A stretch of 64,000 nucleotides of DNA. Source: an uncultured Bacilli bacterium (lineage in GTDB: Bacteria; Bacillota_I; Bacilli_A; RF39; UBA660). Both the position numbers and the translations under genes were made by a program. How positions within the stretch are numbered: the first letter of the stretch is position 1; the number at the start of each line of letters is the position of its first letter. The notes below the pieces were generated by a model. That model saw only the letters and a program-made list of their open reading frames with translations. It did not search any database and had not been told where the DNA came from. Shown here piece by piece: positions 1 to 8,325 of the stretch. The DNA lies in NCBI GenBank assembly GCA_934086315.1, contig CAKOHZ010000002.1, forward strand, positions 124,001 to 188,000, given 5' to 3'.

Positions 1-1
1 G

Positions 2-487
2 AAAAAACATAAATCATTAAAAGAAATTATATTTTTATACAATACTTATGAAAAGAAATGGAACAAACTTACCGAAAAAGAAAAATTAGAAAGATGTAAT
101 AACAAAAAAGCACTAGAGTTTTTTAGTTATCATCAAATATGGACAAAGACTGACAAAGTAGCTAAAGCTATAATAGACGGTAAAAAAGATTATAAATTGT
201 ATGTTAACCATCCCTTCTCCACTTCTAAACTAAATGAAAAATTTTTAGTAGTAAACTCTAAATACGAATATATTGGAATCGTTAAAGTAATTAAAGAAGA
301 ACAACTAAAATTCAAAAATTTAAAAGAAGATATGGTTGATTATAAACTAGCTGGATTTAAAAATTTTAAAGACTATAAAAATAGTTTATATAACGATTTT
401 AAAGAAGAATGTGATGCATATGATGAAGAATTTAATGATGAATCTATAATTATCTATGTTAAACTAAAAGTAATAGAAAAATTTTAA
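2..487 (+). CDS. ASCH-like domain protein, 5' end outside window
   Basis: The frame is open from the window edge to a TAA at 485-487, so at least 161 residues are visible and the gene begins outside. A TTG at 197 could be taken as a start, but the frame upstream reads as ordinary Lys/Glu/Leu-rich helix, so I reject it. The visible part is helical for about 55 residues, then has a strand segment (EKFLVVNSKYEYIGIVKV), a segment ending KLAGFKNFKDYKNSLYNDF and a last strand. This order resembles ASCH domains, a beta-barrel fold proposed to bind RNA or nucleotides; that assignment is inference. It ends 14 bases before the next gene, which has its own AAGGAG site, so the two are probably co-transcribed. 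Confidence 0.55.
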   Translation, partial: KKHKSLKEIIFLYNTYEKKWNKLTEKEKLERCNNKKALEFFSYHQIWTKTDKVAKAIIDGKKDYKLYVNHPFSTSKLNEKFLVVNSKYEYIGIVKVIKEEQLKFKNLKEDMVDYKLAGFKNFKDYKNSLYNDFKEECDAYDEEFNDESIIIYVKLKVIEKF

Positions 488-501
488 AGTAAGGAGAACT
501 T

Positions 502-1071
502 ATGAAACTAATAGAGAAATTAAAAAAATTAAGAAATGAATTAATTATACCCCAAAATAGAGATTATGAATTTGATGCTGAACTAGAAGATCACGACGTA
601 AAAGATGGTAATGTTTATAGACTTCATTATGTAAATTTTCATAGAATAAATGAACATGAATATTCAAGAGAAAATAATGTTGGTGTCATAAATTGGCCAT
701 GTAGTACATTCATGCTACCAGAAGGCATGACAAGAGAAGAAGGATTTAAAATATTATCATACTTAACTGATTTCATTGAAAGACGTGAAGATACTGATAT
801 TGGATCATTAAAATCAGTAAGAACGCTAGATGGAGTACTTGACCTAGATAGATTTGGCTTTAGAAAAGTAAAATCAAATGATCCAATAGATTTATATACA
901 GTTGATGGAAGAATATTGTTATTTAAAAATAGTAAATTTTACAAAGATTATTTTAATTGGTATAAAGAAGGAATAACTAAGGAAGAAATAGAAGAAATAT
1001 ATAAAAAACATAACATGACTTTCGAAGACATAAAATGGTTAGATAATCCAACTCAAAGGATCCTAAAATAA
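502..1071 (+). CDS. hypothetical soluble protein (189 aa)
   Basis: A clear ribosome site (AAGGAGAACTT) precedes the ATG. The protein is charged, has no signal peptide or membrane segment, and I do not recognise a family. Visible parts are an N-terminal basic helix (KLIEKLKKLRNEL), a mixed strand region with many His/Asn/Tyr (residues about 25-70) and a C-terminal helix-turn-helix-like stretch (GITKEEIEEIYKKHNMTFED). It follows the ASCH-like gene by 14 bases on the same strand and ends in a bidirectional terminator, so it is the last gene of that unit. Reading-frame quality and the RBS make it a real gene; its function is unknown. Confidence 0.7.
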   Translation: MKLIEKLKKLRNELIIPQNRDYEFDAELEDHDVKDGNVYRLHYVNFHRINEHEYSRENNVGVINWPCSTFMLPEGMTREEGFKILSYLTDFIERREDTDIGSLKSVRTLDGVLDLDRFGFRKVKSNDPIDLYTVDGRILLFKNSKFYKDYFNWYKEGITKEEIEEIYKKHNMTFEDIKWLDNPTQRILK

Positions 1072-1097
1072 AAAGTCAACCACAAAGTTTGACTTTT
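1071..1097. terminator. bidirectional Rho-independent terminator
   Basis: AAAAGTCAA (1071-1079) pairs with TTGACTTTT, followed by T residues on the plus strand and preceded by A residues that serve the minus strand. It lies between the convergent stops at 1071 and 1098. Confidence 0.75.
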
Positions 1098-1754
1098 TTA
1101 TTTGCTCATAAGTACTCTTTTATACTCTTCCTCTAGCCCATTAACTTCTAAAAATCTTCTTTTAAATTCTTCTTTATTAGAAACAAGTTCTGTTATATCT
1201 TCTAAAAACTTCTTATAGTCTTCATCCTCAAAATACATTTTAGTAGTAGCATATCCATTCTTTCCAAATTTATCTAATAAATGTAACCTAGATTCTTCAA
1301 TTATTTCATCTAATGATAAATTAGGACTATGTTTTTTTCTATATGAATATGTTCTTTTTAATGGAACTTCAATTAAAACATTTCTATCAGCAGAAGACAC
1401 TATTTTTCCATAAATACTTCTTGGTTCATTTTTAGAACTTGCCCTATGATCACTAACTGCTTCAGACATCATTTTAATTTCTTCTTCACTAAAGAATTTT
1501 CTTAAATTTTTATCTTCTAATAACATTTTACCAGATAACTTCTCATGATTTTCAGCATCTATATAATGTCCTATATCATGATACGCAGCTATTACATAAA
1601 CCATTTCCATGTTTATATCAGGCACTCTACTTGCAAACATAAAACTTCTATCAATAACATACATAATATGGTCAAGTTTGTGTGCATCATCATTTTTTTC
1701 ATAACTTTTAAATATTTCATTTTCAATATAATTTTTTAGTTCTTCCCTAATCAT
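1098..1754 (-). CDS. HD-domain phosphohydrolase
   Basis: HD-superfamily metal phosphohydrolase of about 218 residues. Visible metal-site motifs in order: HKLDHI near residue 26, HDIGHY (the HD pair), DHRAS and SSADR (the distal Asp). Members of this group hydrolyse phosphoester bonds, often of nucleotides, but the substrate cannot be read from sequence. I place the start at the ATG at 1754 because AGGTGA lies 5-6 bases upstream; the ATG at 1772 has no ribosome site. It is divergent from a second HD protein at 1822, with a short shared promoter region, and ends at a bidirectional terminator. The C-terminal 50 residues are helical and charged. Confidence 0.85.
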   Translation of the reverse strand: MIREELKNYIENEIFKSYEKNDDAHKLDHIMYVIDRSFMFASRVPDINMEMVYVIAAYHDIGHYIDAENHEKLSGKMLLEDKNLRKFFSEEEIKMMSEAVSDHRASSKNEPRSIYGKIVSSADRNVLIEVPLKRTYSYRKKHSPNLSLDEIIEESRLHLLDKFGKNGYATTKMYFEDEDYKKFLEDITELVSNKEEFKRRFLEVNGLEEEYKRVLMSK

Positions 1755-1772
1755 TTTATCACCTATAAACAT

Positions 1773-1803
1773 TTTACAATATTTTTTAAAAAAATGCTAT
1801 AAT
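1773..1803 (+). promoter_or_regulatory. sigma-A-type promoter for the HD gene at 1822
   Basis: TTTACA (1773-1778) and TATAAT (1798-1803) with a 19-base spacer, long but plausible; the start codon follows 18 bases later with AAAGGAG between. Confidence 0.5.
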
Positions 1804-1821
1804 ATCAAAAAAGGAGTATTT

Positions 1822-2466
1822 ATGACAAAAGAACAAAAAGTGTTAAATTATTACATACTATGTAATAAACTAAAAAACATAATTAGAACTGGATGGAAAG
1901 ACTGGAACGTACAAAGAGAAAGATTAGAAAGTATAGCAGAACATGTATATGGTGTTCAAATGCTTGCAATCGCTATGAAATCAGAATATGAATATGACAT
2001 AGACCTAGAAAAAGTTATATTCATGCTAGCAATTCATGAACTTGGTGAAACGATAATTGGAGACTTAACACAATTTCAAATATCCAAAAATGAAAAAGAA
2101 AAAATAGAGCATGAAGCAGTACACAACATATTACAAGGATTATTAGATGGAAAAACAATAGAAAAATTATTCTTAGAGTTCGATGAAAGAAAAACAAAAG
2201 AATCATTATTTGCATATCAATGTGATAAATTAGAATGTGACCTTCAATGCAAACTTTATGATCAAGAACATTGTGTTGATTTAAATAATCAATCAAATAA
2301 TAATACAAAAGAAAATGAAAGAGTTAAAAAATTACTTGAATCCGGAGAATCTTGGTCTACAATGTGGCTACAATTTGGACAACAAACATACCCATACGAC
2401 GAAAACTTTAGAGCAGTTTCGAATTATGCATTAAATAACAATATTGAAAACCAAATATTAAAATAA
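1822..2466 (+). CDS. HD_3-type nucleotidase-like protein (YfbR/HDDC2-like)
   Basis: A 214-residue HD-superfamily protein resembling 5'-deoxynucleotidases of the YfbR/HDDC2 group. Motifs seen: RLESIAEHVYGVQMLA (first His), AIHELGETIIGDLT where the usual HD pair is His-Glu, and CDKLECDLQ (the last Asp). The His-Glu form with a following GD is found in part of this family, so it is not by itself a sign of inactivity. A likely role is removing phosphate from deoxynucleoside monophosphates; the substrate is inferred from family. The start has a good AAAGGAG site. It is divergent from the other HD gene, and the next gene follows after 51 bases. Confidence 0.75.
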   Translation: MTKEQKVLNYYILCNKLKNIIRTGWKDWNVQRERLESIAEHVYGVQMLAIAMKSEYEYDIDLEKVIFMLAIHELGETIIGDLTQFQISKNEKEKIEHEAVHNILQGLLDGKTIEKLFLEFDERKTKESLFAYQCDKLECDLQCKLYDQEHCVDLNNQSNNNTKENERVKKLLESGESWSTMWLQFGQQTYPYDENFRAVSNYALNNNIENQILK

Positions 2467-2517
2467 AACTATAACGTTAAATTATGTTATAATTTTATTA
2501 ATGATAGGAGAATCAAT

Positions 2518-3048
2518 ATGTACGAAGTAAACACAAGCTCACTAGATAAATGTAAAAAAGATAATGTGGCAAATATTATATATACGTTAATACTTATAAT
2601 AATTTTTATAATATGTGCAGATTATACTATAAAAATAGAAGGTTATACTTATTATACTTATGGATTTTTAGCAATAATTACAATTGTAAGCTTTATTTTA
2701 ATATTAGAAACTATTAAAAAAATAATAGCAATTAATAAAAGATATAAAAATCTTAAATATTTAAAAAATAATGGAAAGTTAATTAAGAAGATTCCATATG
2801 CTTTAAAAAAATCAGATGTTAAACGTAGTAAACCTACTAGAAGACTTAGAATAATTGTATTGCACTATACTCTACCTACTGGAATAACGTTAACACTTGA
2901 AAGTGAACCAAGAGATGATTCATTTTCTATACCAAAAGAAGGTTTTGCAGATTTACTAATTGACGAAAATAAACCAGATAAATTTTTTATAGACATGAAT
3001 ATAAATAGAATTGGTGGCAATAAAGAAGAAGATTACTATAAAGAATAA
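2518..3048 (+). CDS. membrane protein with cytosolic/outer tail, unknown
   Basis: A 176-residue protein with two membrane helices (about residues 18-36 and 46-70) followed by a basic stretch and a soluble C-terminal half. The tail (LHYTLPTGITLTLESEP, then LLIDENKPDKFFIDMNI) faintly recalls DUF3592-type domains, where a 'value of the form DPxNP' loop precedes a strand; this is weak. AGGAGAA lies upstream of the ATG. TATAAT at 2488-2493 could be a -10 box, but no good -35 is visible. The gene ends in a strong terminator. Function unknown. Confidence 0.65.
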   Translation: MYEVNTSSLDKCKKDNVANIIYTLILIIIFIICADYTIKIEGYTYYTYGFLAIITIVSFILILETIKKIIAINKRYKNLKYLKNNGKLIKKIPYALKKSDVKRSKPTRRLRIIVLHYTLPTGITLTLESEPRDDSFSIPKEGFADLLIDENKPDKFFIDMNINRIGGNKEEDYYKE

Positions 3049-3075
3049 AAGTAGTTTCTAAAAACTACTTTTTTT
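3047..3075 (+). terminator. Rho-independent terminator
   Basis: AAAAGTAGTTT pairs with AAACTACTTTT around a short loop and continues into a T run. It begins at the stop codon of the membrane-protein gene. Confidence 0.8.
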
Positions 3076-3100
3076 AATTTCAATTTAATAATATCAATTT

Positions 3101-4291
3101 TTATTGTTGGAATTTACTTATATCATCTACTCTAAGAGCAAAATATGGTTTATCTTTATTAGCTTCTTTTAGAAATAATGCAAATGTATCATTAACATAG
3201 AAATTTCTATGCTTTTTAATAGTAGCAGTATCATATTTTACATCCATTCCTGCTTCACTCTTAACCTTACCACCCTTTTCATCTAAAGAAAACATAATAC
3301 TTTGAATAGCTTTCTCAATTGTATAAACACCTTTTGTTGTAACTATTGCTTTATCTTGAAGTTCAGTGTACTCTCTTAATACATTAAAATCTATCTTAGG
3401 CATCATAAAATTATCGTTATCATTAAAATCATATACTTTTTTATTATCTACATTTTTATATATTTCATCAAATGTTTCACCTTTAGGATTCTTAATAACT
3501 ATAACTTCATCATTATTTTTAGTCACCAATTTAACAGCAAAATCATCACTATTATTAAAATAATATACTTTTATTTGCTTACGTATTTCTCCATTATCTT
3601 TTATAATACCAAAATACTCAATATTTTCTTTGTCTTTAAATTTGTCATTAAAAATATCAAACTTCTTATTAAATTCAAATTCTCTATAAAGCATACTATA
3701 TAAGAAATATCTATCTATTATACCTTCTCCCCTATCAAGAGCATCAGGATTCCAATCAAACTTATCAAGTATATCACTTTTTTGATTAAATTTTTCTTTT
3801 ATAGCACTTTCTATTTTATTTTTAAGTTCTAGATTTTTTCTACCATATATTTTATAGTAATAATTATCACTTATATCATCTTTTGTAAAATCTTCATTAT
3901 TTAAATTATCAAGTATATCTAATTTTTCATTAAATTTAATATCTTCTTTTACTATATCATTTTTAAAGTCATTCCATATTAACTGGAATGTTGGACACCA
4001 ACTTGTATCTTTACTTATTTCATCATTTAATGTTGGAACTACTTCTACCCCTTTTGTCTCTTTTAATTCTTTTTTATTATAAACAGTTTCAACATTATCA
4101 TAGATTTTGATACCTAATATTTTTATTTCAGTTCCCTCATCATAACCATCATTAGAAAGTTTATGAACCTTACTTACTTTATAAAGTAAGCTCTTATATT
4201 CAACTGTACCACCGTCTTCAAGATACTTTTTTCTTGGTATTAACATCACTACCAAAAGAACACAAACAATAATTATTATTTTCTTTTTCAT
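3101..4291 (-). CDS. membrane-anchored extracellular protein, weakly serpin-like C-terminus
   Basis: A 396-residue protein with an uncleaved-looking N-terminal membrane helix (residues 3-18) and a long extracytoplasmic part. The first domain contains DGGTVEYKSLLYKVSKVHKL and EGTEIKILGIKIYDN, a pattern seen in many Bacillota surface proteins of unknown role. The last 60 residues (IQSIMFSLDEKGGKVKSEAG and FALFLKEANKDKPYFALRV) faintly match the serpin segment before the reactive loop and the final strand pair; this is a weak resemblance and not a call. An AAGGAGA site precedes the ATG. It lies directly downstream of the broken sigma/anti-sigma locus on the same strand, so it may once have been a target or partner of that locus. 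Confidence 0.65.
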   Translation of the reverse strand: MKKKIIIIVCVLLVVMLIPRKKYLEDGGTVEYKSLLYKVSKVHKLSNDGYDEGTEIKILGIKIYDNVETVYNKKELKETKGVEVVPTLNDEISKDTSWCPTFQLIWNDFKNDIVKEDIKFNEKLDILDNLNNEDFTKDDISDNYYYKIYGRKNLELKNKIESAIKEKFNQKSDILDKFDWNPDALDRGEGIIDRYFLYSMLYREFEFNKKFDIFNDKFKDKENIEYFGIIKDNGEIRKQIKVYYFNNSDDFAVKLVTKNNDEVIVIKNPKGETFDEIYKNVDNKKVYDFNDNDNFMMPKIDFNVLREYTELQDKAIVTTKGVYTIEKAIQSIMFSLDEKGGKVKSEAGMDVKYDTATIKKHRNFYVNDTFALFLKEANKDKPYFALRVDDISKFQQ

Positions 4292-4341
4292 ATACTCTCC
4301 TTAGTATTATTATAAACTATAATATGAACGATAACAATATA

Positions 4342-5076
4342 TTATTTAATAATCACTTTAAGTATATTCACAAATTCATTTATATCTATGTTAGAAGTTT
4401 CTATATCAAAGTTAACTCCATTATAACTAAATACGGTCATATAGCTATTTTCATAACTATATATTTTTATATTTTCACCATTAATAGTTACATATTTATC
4501 GCCATTATCATCAAAGAAATAATCTCTTAATGGTTCGCTATCTTTTGAAAATGCTATATTAATGCTTTTATTTTCAGTATAAGTACTAACTAAATAATTA
4601 TTGAGTTTATTATATTTATCATTAGAATCTTTAATATAAATTCCTTCTACTCTATAATCTTTTAGCAAATCACTCGATACTAAATCATTATAAAAACTAA
4701 ATTCACTTTCTAAATTTTTTTCATTAACTTTTCCACTTTCAGCATCCAATTTACGACTAGCTATACTATCTAATTCATTAATATTAAAACTATTTTTTCC
4801 ATAATTTTCAGTTTTTATATCAATAACTTTATTACCACCAAAAGCAAATACCCCTATCATTAAAACTAAAGTACAAGTACACACACCATACTTTAAATAT
4901 TTCCATACTTCCTCAGTATCAAACTTCAAAAAGCAGCTTTTTTCTAAACTATAATTAGATGGTATATTCTCTATTTCATCAACTTCATCATTTCTAAAAA
5001 AATCTATTATTTTCTGTTTATAATTAAATCTATAATATTTATATAATTTATTTTTAGCTATTCCAAAATATATTTT
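4342..5076 (-). pseudogene. anti-sigma-like membrane protein fused in frame to the remnant of a sigma factor
   Basis: The frame opens at 5076 with no proper start codon; the TTG at 4929 has no ribosome site. Its first part, YFGIAKNKLYKYYRFNYKQK, is the end of region 2 of an ECF sigma factor and continues the truncated ORF at 5058-5243. It then runs through FDTEEVWKYLKY, which looks like the beginning of region 4. Region 4 stops there and is followed at once by a membrane helix (GVCTCTLVLMIGVFAFGG) and an extracytoplasmic part of about 165 residues ending in strands, as in anti-sigma proteins. The simplest reading is a deletion that joined the two genes, plus a one-base loss in the A tract at 5073-5078. 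The two ancestral genes would have been a sigma factor and its membrane anti-sigma. Confidence 0.65.
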
Positions 5077-5243
5077 TTATCTTCAATTGTATTTACCTTT
5101 TTATACACTTCCATATAAATATTTTGAAGTATATCCTTAACATCATCTATATTAGAATAGTTATAGACAACATAGTGAGAAATATCTTTATATGTTTCAT
5201 CATATAACTTATAAAACTTTTTAAGGCTTTTTTGATCGACCAT
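5058..5243 (-). pseudogene. ECF sigma factor N-terminal fragment (frameshifted)
   Basis: The ATG at 5243 has a good GAGGTG site six bases upstream; the GTG at 5252 lies inside that site. The 61 residues match sigma-70 region 2 (YDETYKDISHYVVYNYSN then DVKDILQNIYMEVYKKV). The frame ends at a TAG (5058-5060) just after a run of six A. Adding one A to that run restores a continuous sequence DKKIYFGIAKNKLYKYY that fits the family. So this is a sigma factor broken by a one-base slip, or one that needs slippage to be read through. Region 4 is missing from both frames, so even a repaired protein could not bind a -35 element in the usual way. Confidence 0.7.
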
Positions 5244-5278
5244 TTTATTCACCTCAATAATATAGTTCCTAAAAAATA

Positions 5279-6163
5279 TTATTTAGTTTCAATTTTTTTT
5301 AAATATTCTAAAAATTTTTTACTAGCAAATGGTAAATTAATATTTTTATTTACTCCTAAATACACTTTAGTACATGGTATATTCTTATTTATTTTAAGTT
5401 CTTTTAAAGATGGATAATTTCTAAGTGCTAGAGGAATAAGTACTGCACCATAACCAAATCCACTATAAGTAAACTCTATTACTAATTCTTGACTTACAAC
5501 TTCAGTTTTAGCTTTCAAAATAACATTATTTTGTTTACATACTTGATCTATAAATTTTCTACTATTGCTATTAACATTTTGAAGTATTAATGGATATTTA
5601 TTTAAATCATCAAAAGAATTTATATTATCCTTAAAATATTTATCATTATAAACAAATCCATATTTTAATTTACAAATTTCATTAACATTAATACCACTAG
5701 AATCACTATCTCCTTCATTAAATATAACCAAATCCAATTTTCCCTTTTCTAAATCCATAATTAAATTATCTGTTAAATCATTAATAATTTTAATATTTAT
5801 ATTAGGATAATCTTTATGAAATTCTTTTATAGTATCCATAAGTATTATTTTACTAAGTACAGTAGATGCTCCAATCTTTATTTCCCCATAATCTAAATCT
5901 TTATATGTAGTAAATTCATTTTCAGCATTTTTTATTATTTCAAGAGCTTCACTTACATACTTAAATAACATACTTCCTTCAGGAGTAAGTTCCATGCCTT
6001 TATTACTTCTTAAGAATAAAGTACCACCAAGCATCTCTTCCAACTTCTTAATTGATTGACTAATCGCAGGTTGAGATATATGCAGTTCTTCACTAGCTTT
6101 AGTCATATGTTTATTCTTAGCTACAACATAAAATACTCTATAAAGTTCTAAGTTCACATTCAT
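5279..6163 (-). CDS. LysR-family transcriptional regulator
   Basis: Typical LysR layout in about 294 residues: N-terminal winged helix-turn-helix (residues 1-60, with KASEELHISQPAISQSIKKL) and a two-lobed effector domain (KIGASTVLSKIILMDTIKEF onward, through a central DLVIFNEGD hinge). The ATG at 6163 has GGTG about seven bases upstream, so I prefer it to the GTG at 6175. It is divergent from the aldolase-like gene at 6254 across about 90 AT-rich bases, the usual arrangement for a LysR protein and its target. The inducer is unknown. TTGATA facing the minus strand near 6210 may be its -35 box. Confidence 0.9.
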   Translation of the reverse strand: MNVNLELYRVFYVVAKNKHMTKASEELHISQPAISQSIKKLEEMLGGTLFLRSNKGMELTPEGSMLFKYVSEALEIIKNAENEFTTYKDLDYGEIKIGASTVLSKIILMDTIKEFHKDYPNINIKIINDLTDNLIMDLEKGKLDLVIFNEGDSDSSGINVNEICKLKYGFVYNDKYFKDNINSFDDLNKYPLILQNVNSNSRKFIDQVCKQNNVILKAKTEVVSQELVIEFTYSGFGYGAVLIPLALRNYPSLKELKINKNIPCTKVYLGVNKNINLPFASKKFLEYLKKIETK

Positions 6164-6253
6164 TATAATCACCACTTATCGATATCATAACATATATATA
6201 TTTTACTTATCAACAATATATTAATAAAATGTAATTAGAAAGGACGTGAAATA

Positions 6254-7378
6254 ATGAAAAATAAAATTTTATTTGTAGGAGGAACTTGGAATAACGAAGG
6301 AGGAAAACCATCTAAAATAGTAGAACTATTTAGTAAAGAACTTAAAAATATAGATTTATATAATGGAGGAAACTACAAAGATTTAAATAATATTTTAGAA
6401 AGTGTTATAAATTATGAAATAGTTCTATGGTGGCCAAACATTCCTAATGATTTACCAAAATTAAAAAAAGTAAAAGAAATAAACTACAAAACTATGTTAG
6501 TATCTTCTAAAAGAAATAACAATGAATACTCTTTTCAGGAATTATTACAAAGATCATTTGAGACAAAATCTAATTTAATAATAGAATTTACTAAAGAAGA
6601 AAATATATATAAAATGAGATTATTTGATCCTCTTGGTAATGTTTGGTACTATGGAACTGATATAAAAGAATGTTCTAAAGAATTAACCACAAGACTAAAC
6701 TTCATAAAATCTATTAAAAGAGAATCAACAATATCAGATGAAGAAAATAAAGGTGCACTTGCCTGGTTCTTTAATGATTTTAAAGAGGAAATGTATAACT
6801 CTAATATTAAAGTTAAAACACCAATCAAAGAAGAATTTATTAATGTTATTAAAGAATATGCTATAAAGTTAGCAATGAATACTTTCCATACTACTGATGT
6901 TAAAAGATTTCTTGGCAATGCATCTCTTAGATGTCCTAAAGGTTTTCCATCATTTAGAGATAAAGATTATATATTTGTAAGCAAAAGAAACATAAATAAA
7001 GAATTTATAACTATAAATGATTTTGTACCAGTATATGAAAAAGATAACAAAATATATTATTGTGGGAATAACAAACCATCAGTAGATTCACCTATCCAAA
7101 TAAAATTATATAAAGAACTTAAAAACATAAATTATATGATACATTCTCACTGTTACTTAAAAGATGCACCATATACAAAAACTCCACTTCCTTGTGGAGC
7201 TATAGACGAAGTAAATGAAATATTAAATACTATAAAAGATAACTATAAATCTTTAAACAAAACCTTCTATAAAATTAATTTAATAGGACATGGAAGTATA
7301 ATAATGAGTAAAAATATTGAAAATTTAAAAAATGTAGAAATAATAAGTAGAAATCTTCCAGAATATATAAAAAAATAG
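6254..7378 (+). CDS. two-domain protein with C-terminal class II aldolase/adducin-like domain
   Basis: 374 residues. The first half (about 1-190) starts MKNKILFVGGTWNNEGG and looks like an alpha/beta flavodoxin-like or nucleotide-binding fold with no family I can name. The second half has class II aldolase features: FLGNASLRCPKGFPSF (phosphate-binding loop), DSPIQIKLYKELKNINYMIH, the metal ligands in HSHCYL and GHGSI, and PLPCGAIDEVNEI. Such domains cleave or isomerise sugar phosphates using zinc or a similar metal. AAAGGACGTG lies before the ATG. It is divergent from a LysR regulator that probably controls it. The fusion is unusual and the substrate unknown. Confidence 0.7.
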   Translation: MKNKILFVGGTWNNEGGKPSKIVELFSKELKNIDLYNGGNYKDLNNILESVINYEIVLWWPNIPNDLPKLKKVKEINYKTMLVSSKRNNNEYSFQELLQRSFETKSNLIIEFTKEENIYKMRLFDPLGNVWYYGTDIKECSKELTTRLNFIKSIKRESTISDEENKGALAWFFNDFKEEMYNSNIKVKTPIKEEFINVIKEYAIKLAMNTFHTTDVKRFLGNASLRCPKGFPSFRDKDYIFVSKRNINKEFITINDFVPVYEKDNKIYYCGNNKPSVDSPIQIKLYKELKNINYMIHSHCYLKDAPYTKTPLPCGAIDEVNEILNTIKDNYKSLNKTFYKINLIGHGSIIMSKNIENLKNVEIISRNLPEYIKK

Positions 7379-7402
7379 TGATTATTTTCACTATCTTTTT
7401 TT
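7375..7402. terminator. Rho-independent terminator overlapping two stop codons
   Basis: ATAGTG (7375-7380) pairs with CACTAT (7389-7394), followed by C and seven T. It includes the TAG of the plus-strand aldolase-like gene and the TAG of the minus-strand gene at 7391. Confidence 0.7.
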
Positions 7403-7708
7403 ATATGATCTGCCATATGGTGTTTTACTTTCCCTAATCAAGTATTCAGCATCTTTCTTTATGCATGCCTCAATTCTCTTTTTTGTCCATACTTTATCTT
7501 CTGCTAACATATGTATATTTCCATACACATTTAACCCAGCTAAAGGAACACCATATTTATCTAATGTATCAGCAATAAATGAAGCCATTTCTGTCGCTTC
7601 TTCTTTTTTAACAAAAAAATCAAATCCCAAATAATCAGGTCCACCACATCTAATATCCACAGGATCATTATGAACTGAATCAACAGATATTTTTTTACAT
7701 TCAACCAT
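7391..7708 (-). CDS. small hypothetical protein (about 105 aa)
   Basis: The start is placed at the ATG at 7708 because GGAGG lies ten bases upstream; the ATG at 7726 precedes that site. The soluble protein has two recognisable blocks: CGGPDYLGFDFFVKKEEATE with a following helix (MASFIADTLDKYGVP), and a Lys/Arg-rich C-terminus (KTPYGRSYKKR). There is no signal peptide. I do not recognise the family. It is convergent with the aldolase-like gene and shares its terminator. It lies just upstream of nothing on its own strand, so it is probably a single-gene unit. Confidence 0.6.
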   Translation of the reverse strand: MVECKKISVDSVHNDPVDIRCGGPDYLGFDFFVKKEEATEMASFIADTLDKYGVPLAGLNVYGNIHMLAEDKVWTKKRIEACIKKDAEYLIRESKTPYGRSYKKR

Positions 7709-7750
7709 ATCTATATAAACCTCCATTGCACTATATTATACCATATTAAT

Positions 7751-7786
7751 AATAAAAAAGAATCTAATTTTCTTTATAATTAGATT
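7751..7786 (-). terminator. terminator overlapping the scpB stop
   Basis: AATCTAATT (7761-7769) pairs with AATTAGATT (7778-7786); on the minus strand a T-rich run follows. The TAG of scpB (7764-7766) is part of the stem. Confidence 0.75.
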
Positions 7787-8324
7787 CATATAAATCAGAA
7801 TTATCATCTTCTTCTTTTTCTTTAAAAACTATTTCCGGTAAATCATTTTTAGAAGAAAGACCAAAATAATCCAAAAACTCATTGGTTGTTCTATATAAGT
7901 TTGGTTTACCAATAGAATCATCTTTACCACATACCTTAATAAAACCACGAGCTAGTAAACGTCTTACTATTTGACTACTATTTACTCCTCTTATCTCATC
8001 AACCTTAAGTCTTGTTATTGGTTCGTTATAAGCTATAACAGCAAGTACTTCTAAAGCAGCATTAGATAGTCCACTACTCTTAGTATCAATAACTAACTTT
8101 TCATAATATTCTCTATGTTCTTCTTTAGTAGTAAGCTTAAATCTATTACCTAAATAAGATATTCTAAGTCCTCTATCAGGTTTTTCATAATCTTTTTTTA
8201 GTTCCATAAATATTTGTTTTATCTCTTCATTATCTACTTCAAGAATATTTTTAATTTCTTCAACTGTGACACCTTCATCACCTACTATAAATAATACTCC
8301 TTCTAATATTGCTTTTTTATTCAC
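7764..8324 (-). CDS. scpB: segregation and condensation protein B
   Basis: ScpB is the winged-helix partner of ScpA and SMC in the condensin-like complex that compacts and segregates the chromosome. Visible features: KKAILEGVLFIVGDEGVTVEEI (first winged helix), LSNAALEVLAVIAYNEPITR and VDEIRGVNSSQIVRRLL (second winged helix, a strong family signature), and a short acidic tail. I choose the GTG at 8324 because AAAGAG lies eight bases before it; a TTG at 8333 would overlap scpA by eight bases and abut that site. scpA lies immediately upstream, so the pair is one operon. About 187 residues, normal for the family. Confidence 0.92.
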   Translation of the reverse strand: MNKKAILEGVLFIVGDEGVTVEEIKNILEVDNEEIKQIFMELKKDYEKPDRGLRISYLGNRFKLTTKEEHREYYEKLVIDTKSSGLSNAALEVLAVIAYNEPITRLKVDEIRGVNSSQIVRRLLARGFIKVCGKDDSIGKPNLYRTTNEFLDYFGLSSKNDLPEIVFKEKEEDDNSDLYESNYKEN

Positions 8325-8325
8325 A

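Noticed and set aside
197..487. 96-residue gene starting at TTG 197
   Set aside because: The frame is open back to base 2 with normal coding composition, so this is an internal codon of a gene starting outside.
3101..4291. Firm call of serpin for the gene at 3101
   Set aside because: Only two short C-terminal segments look serpin-like; the reactive-loop and core positions are not convincing.
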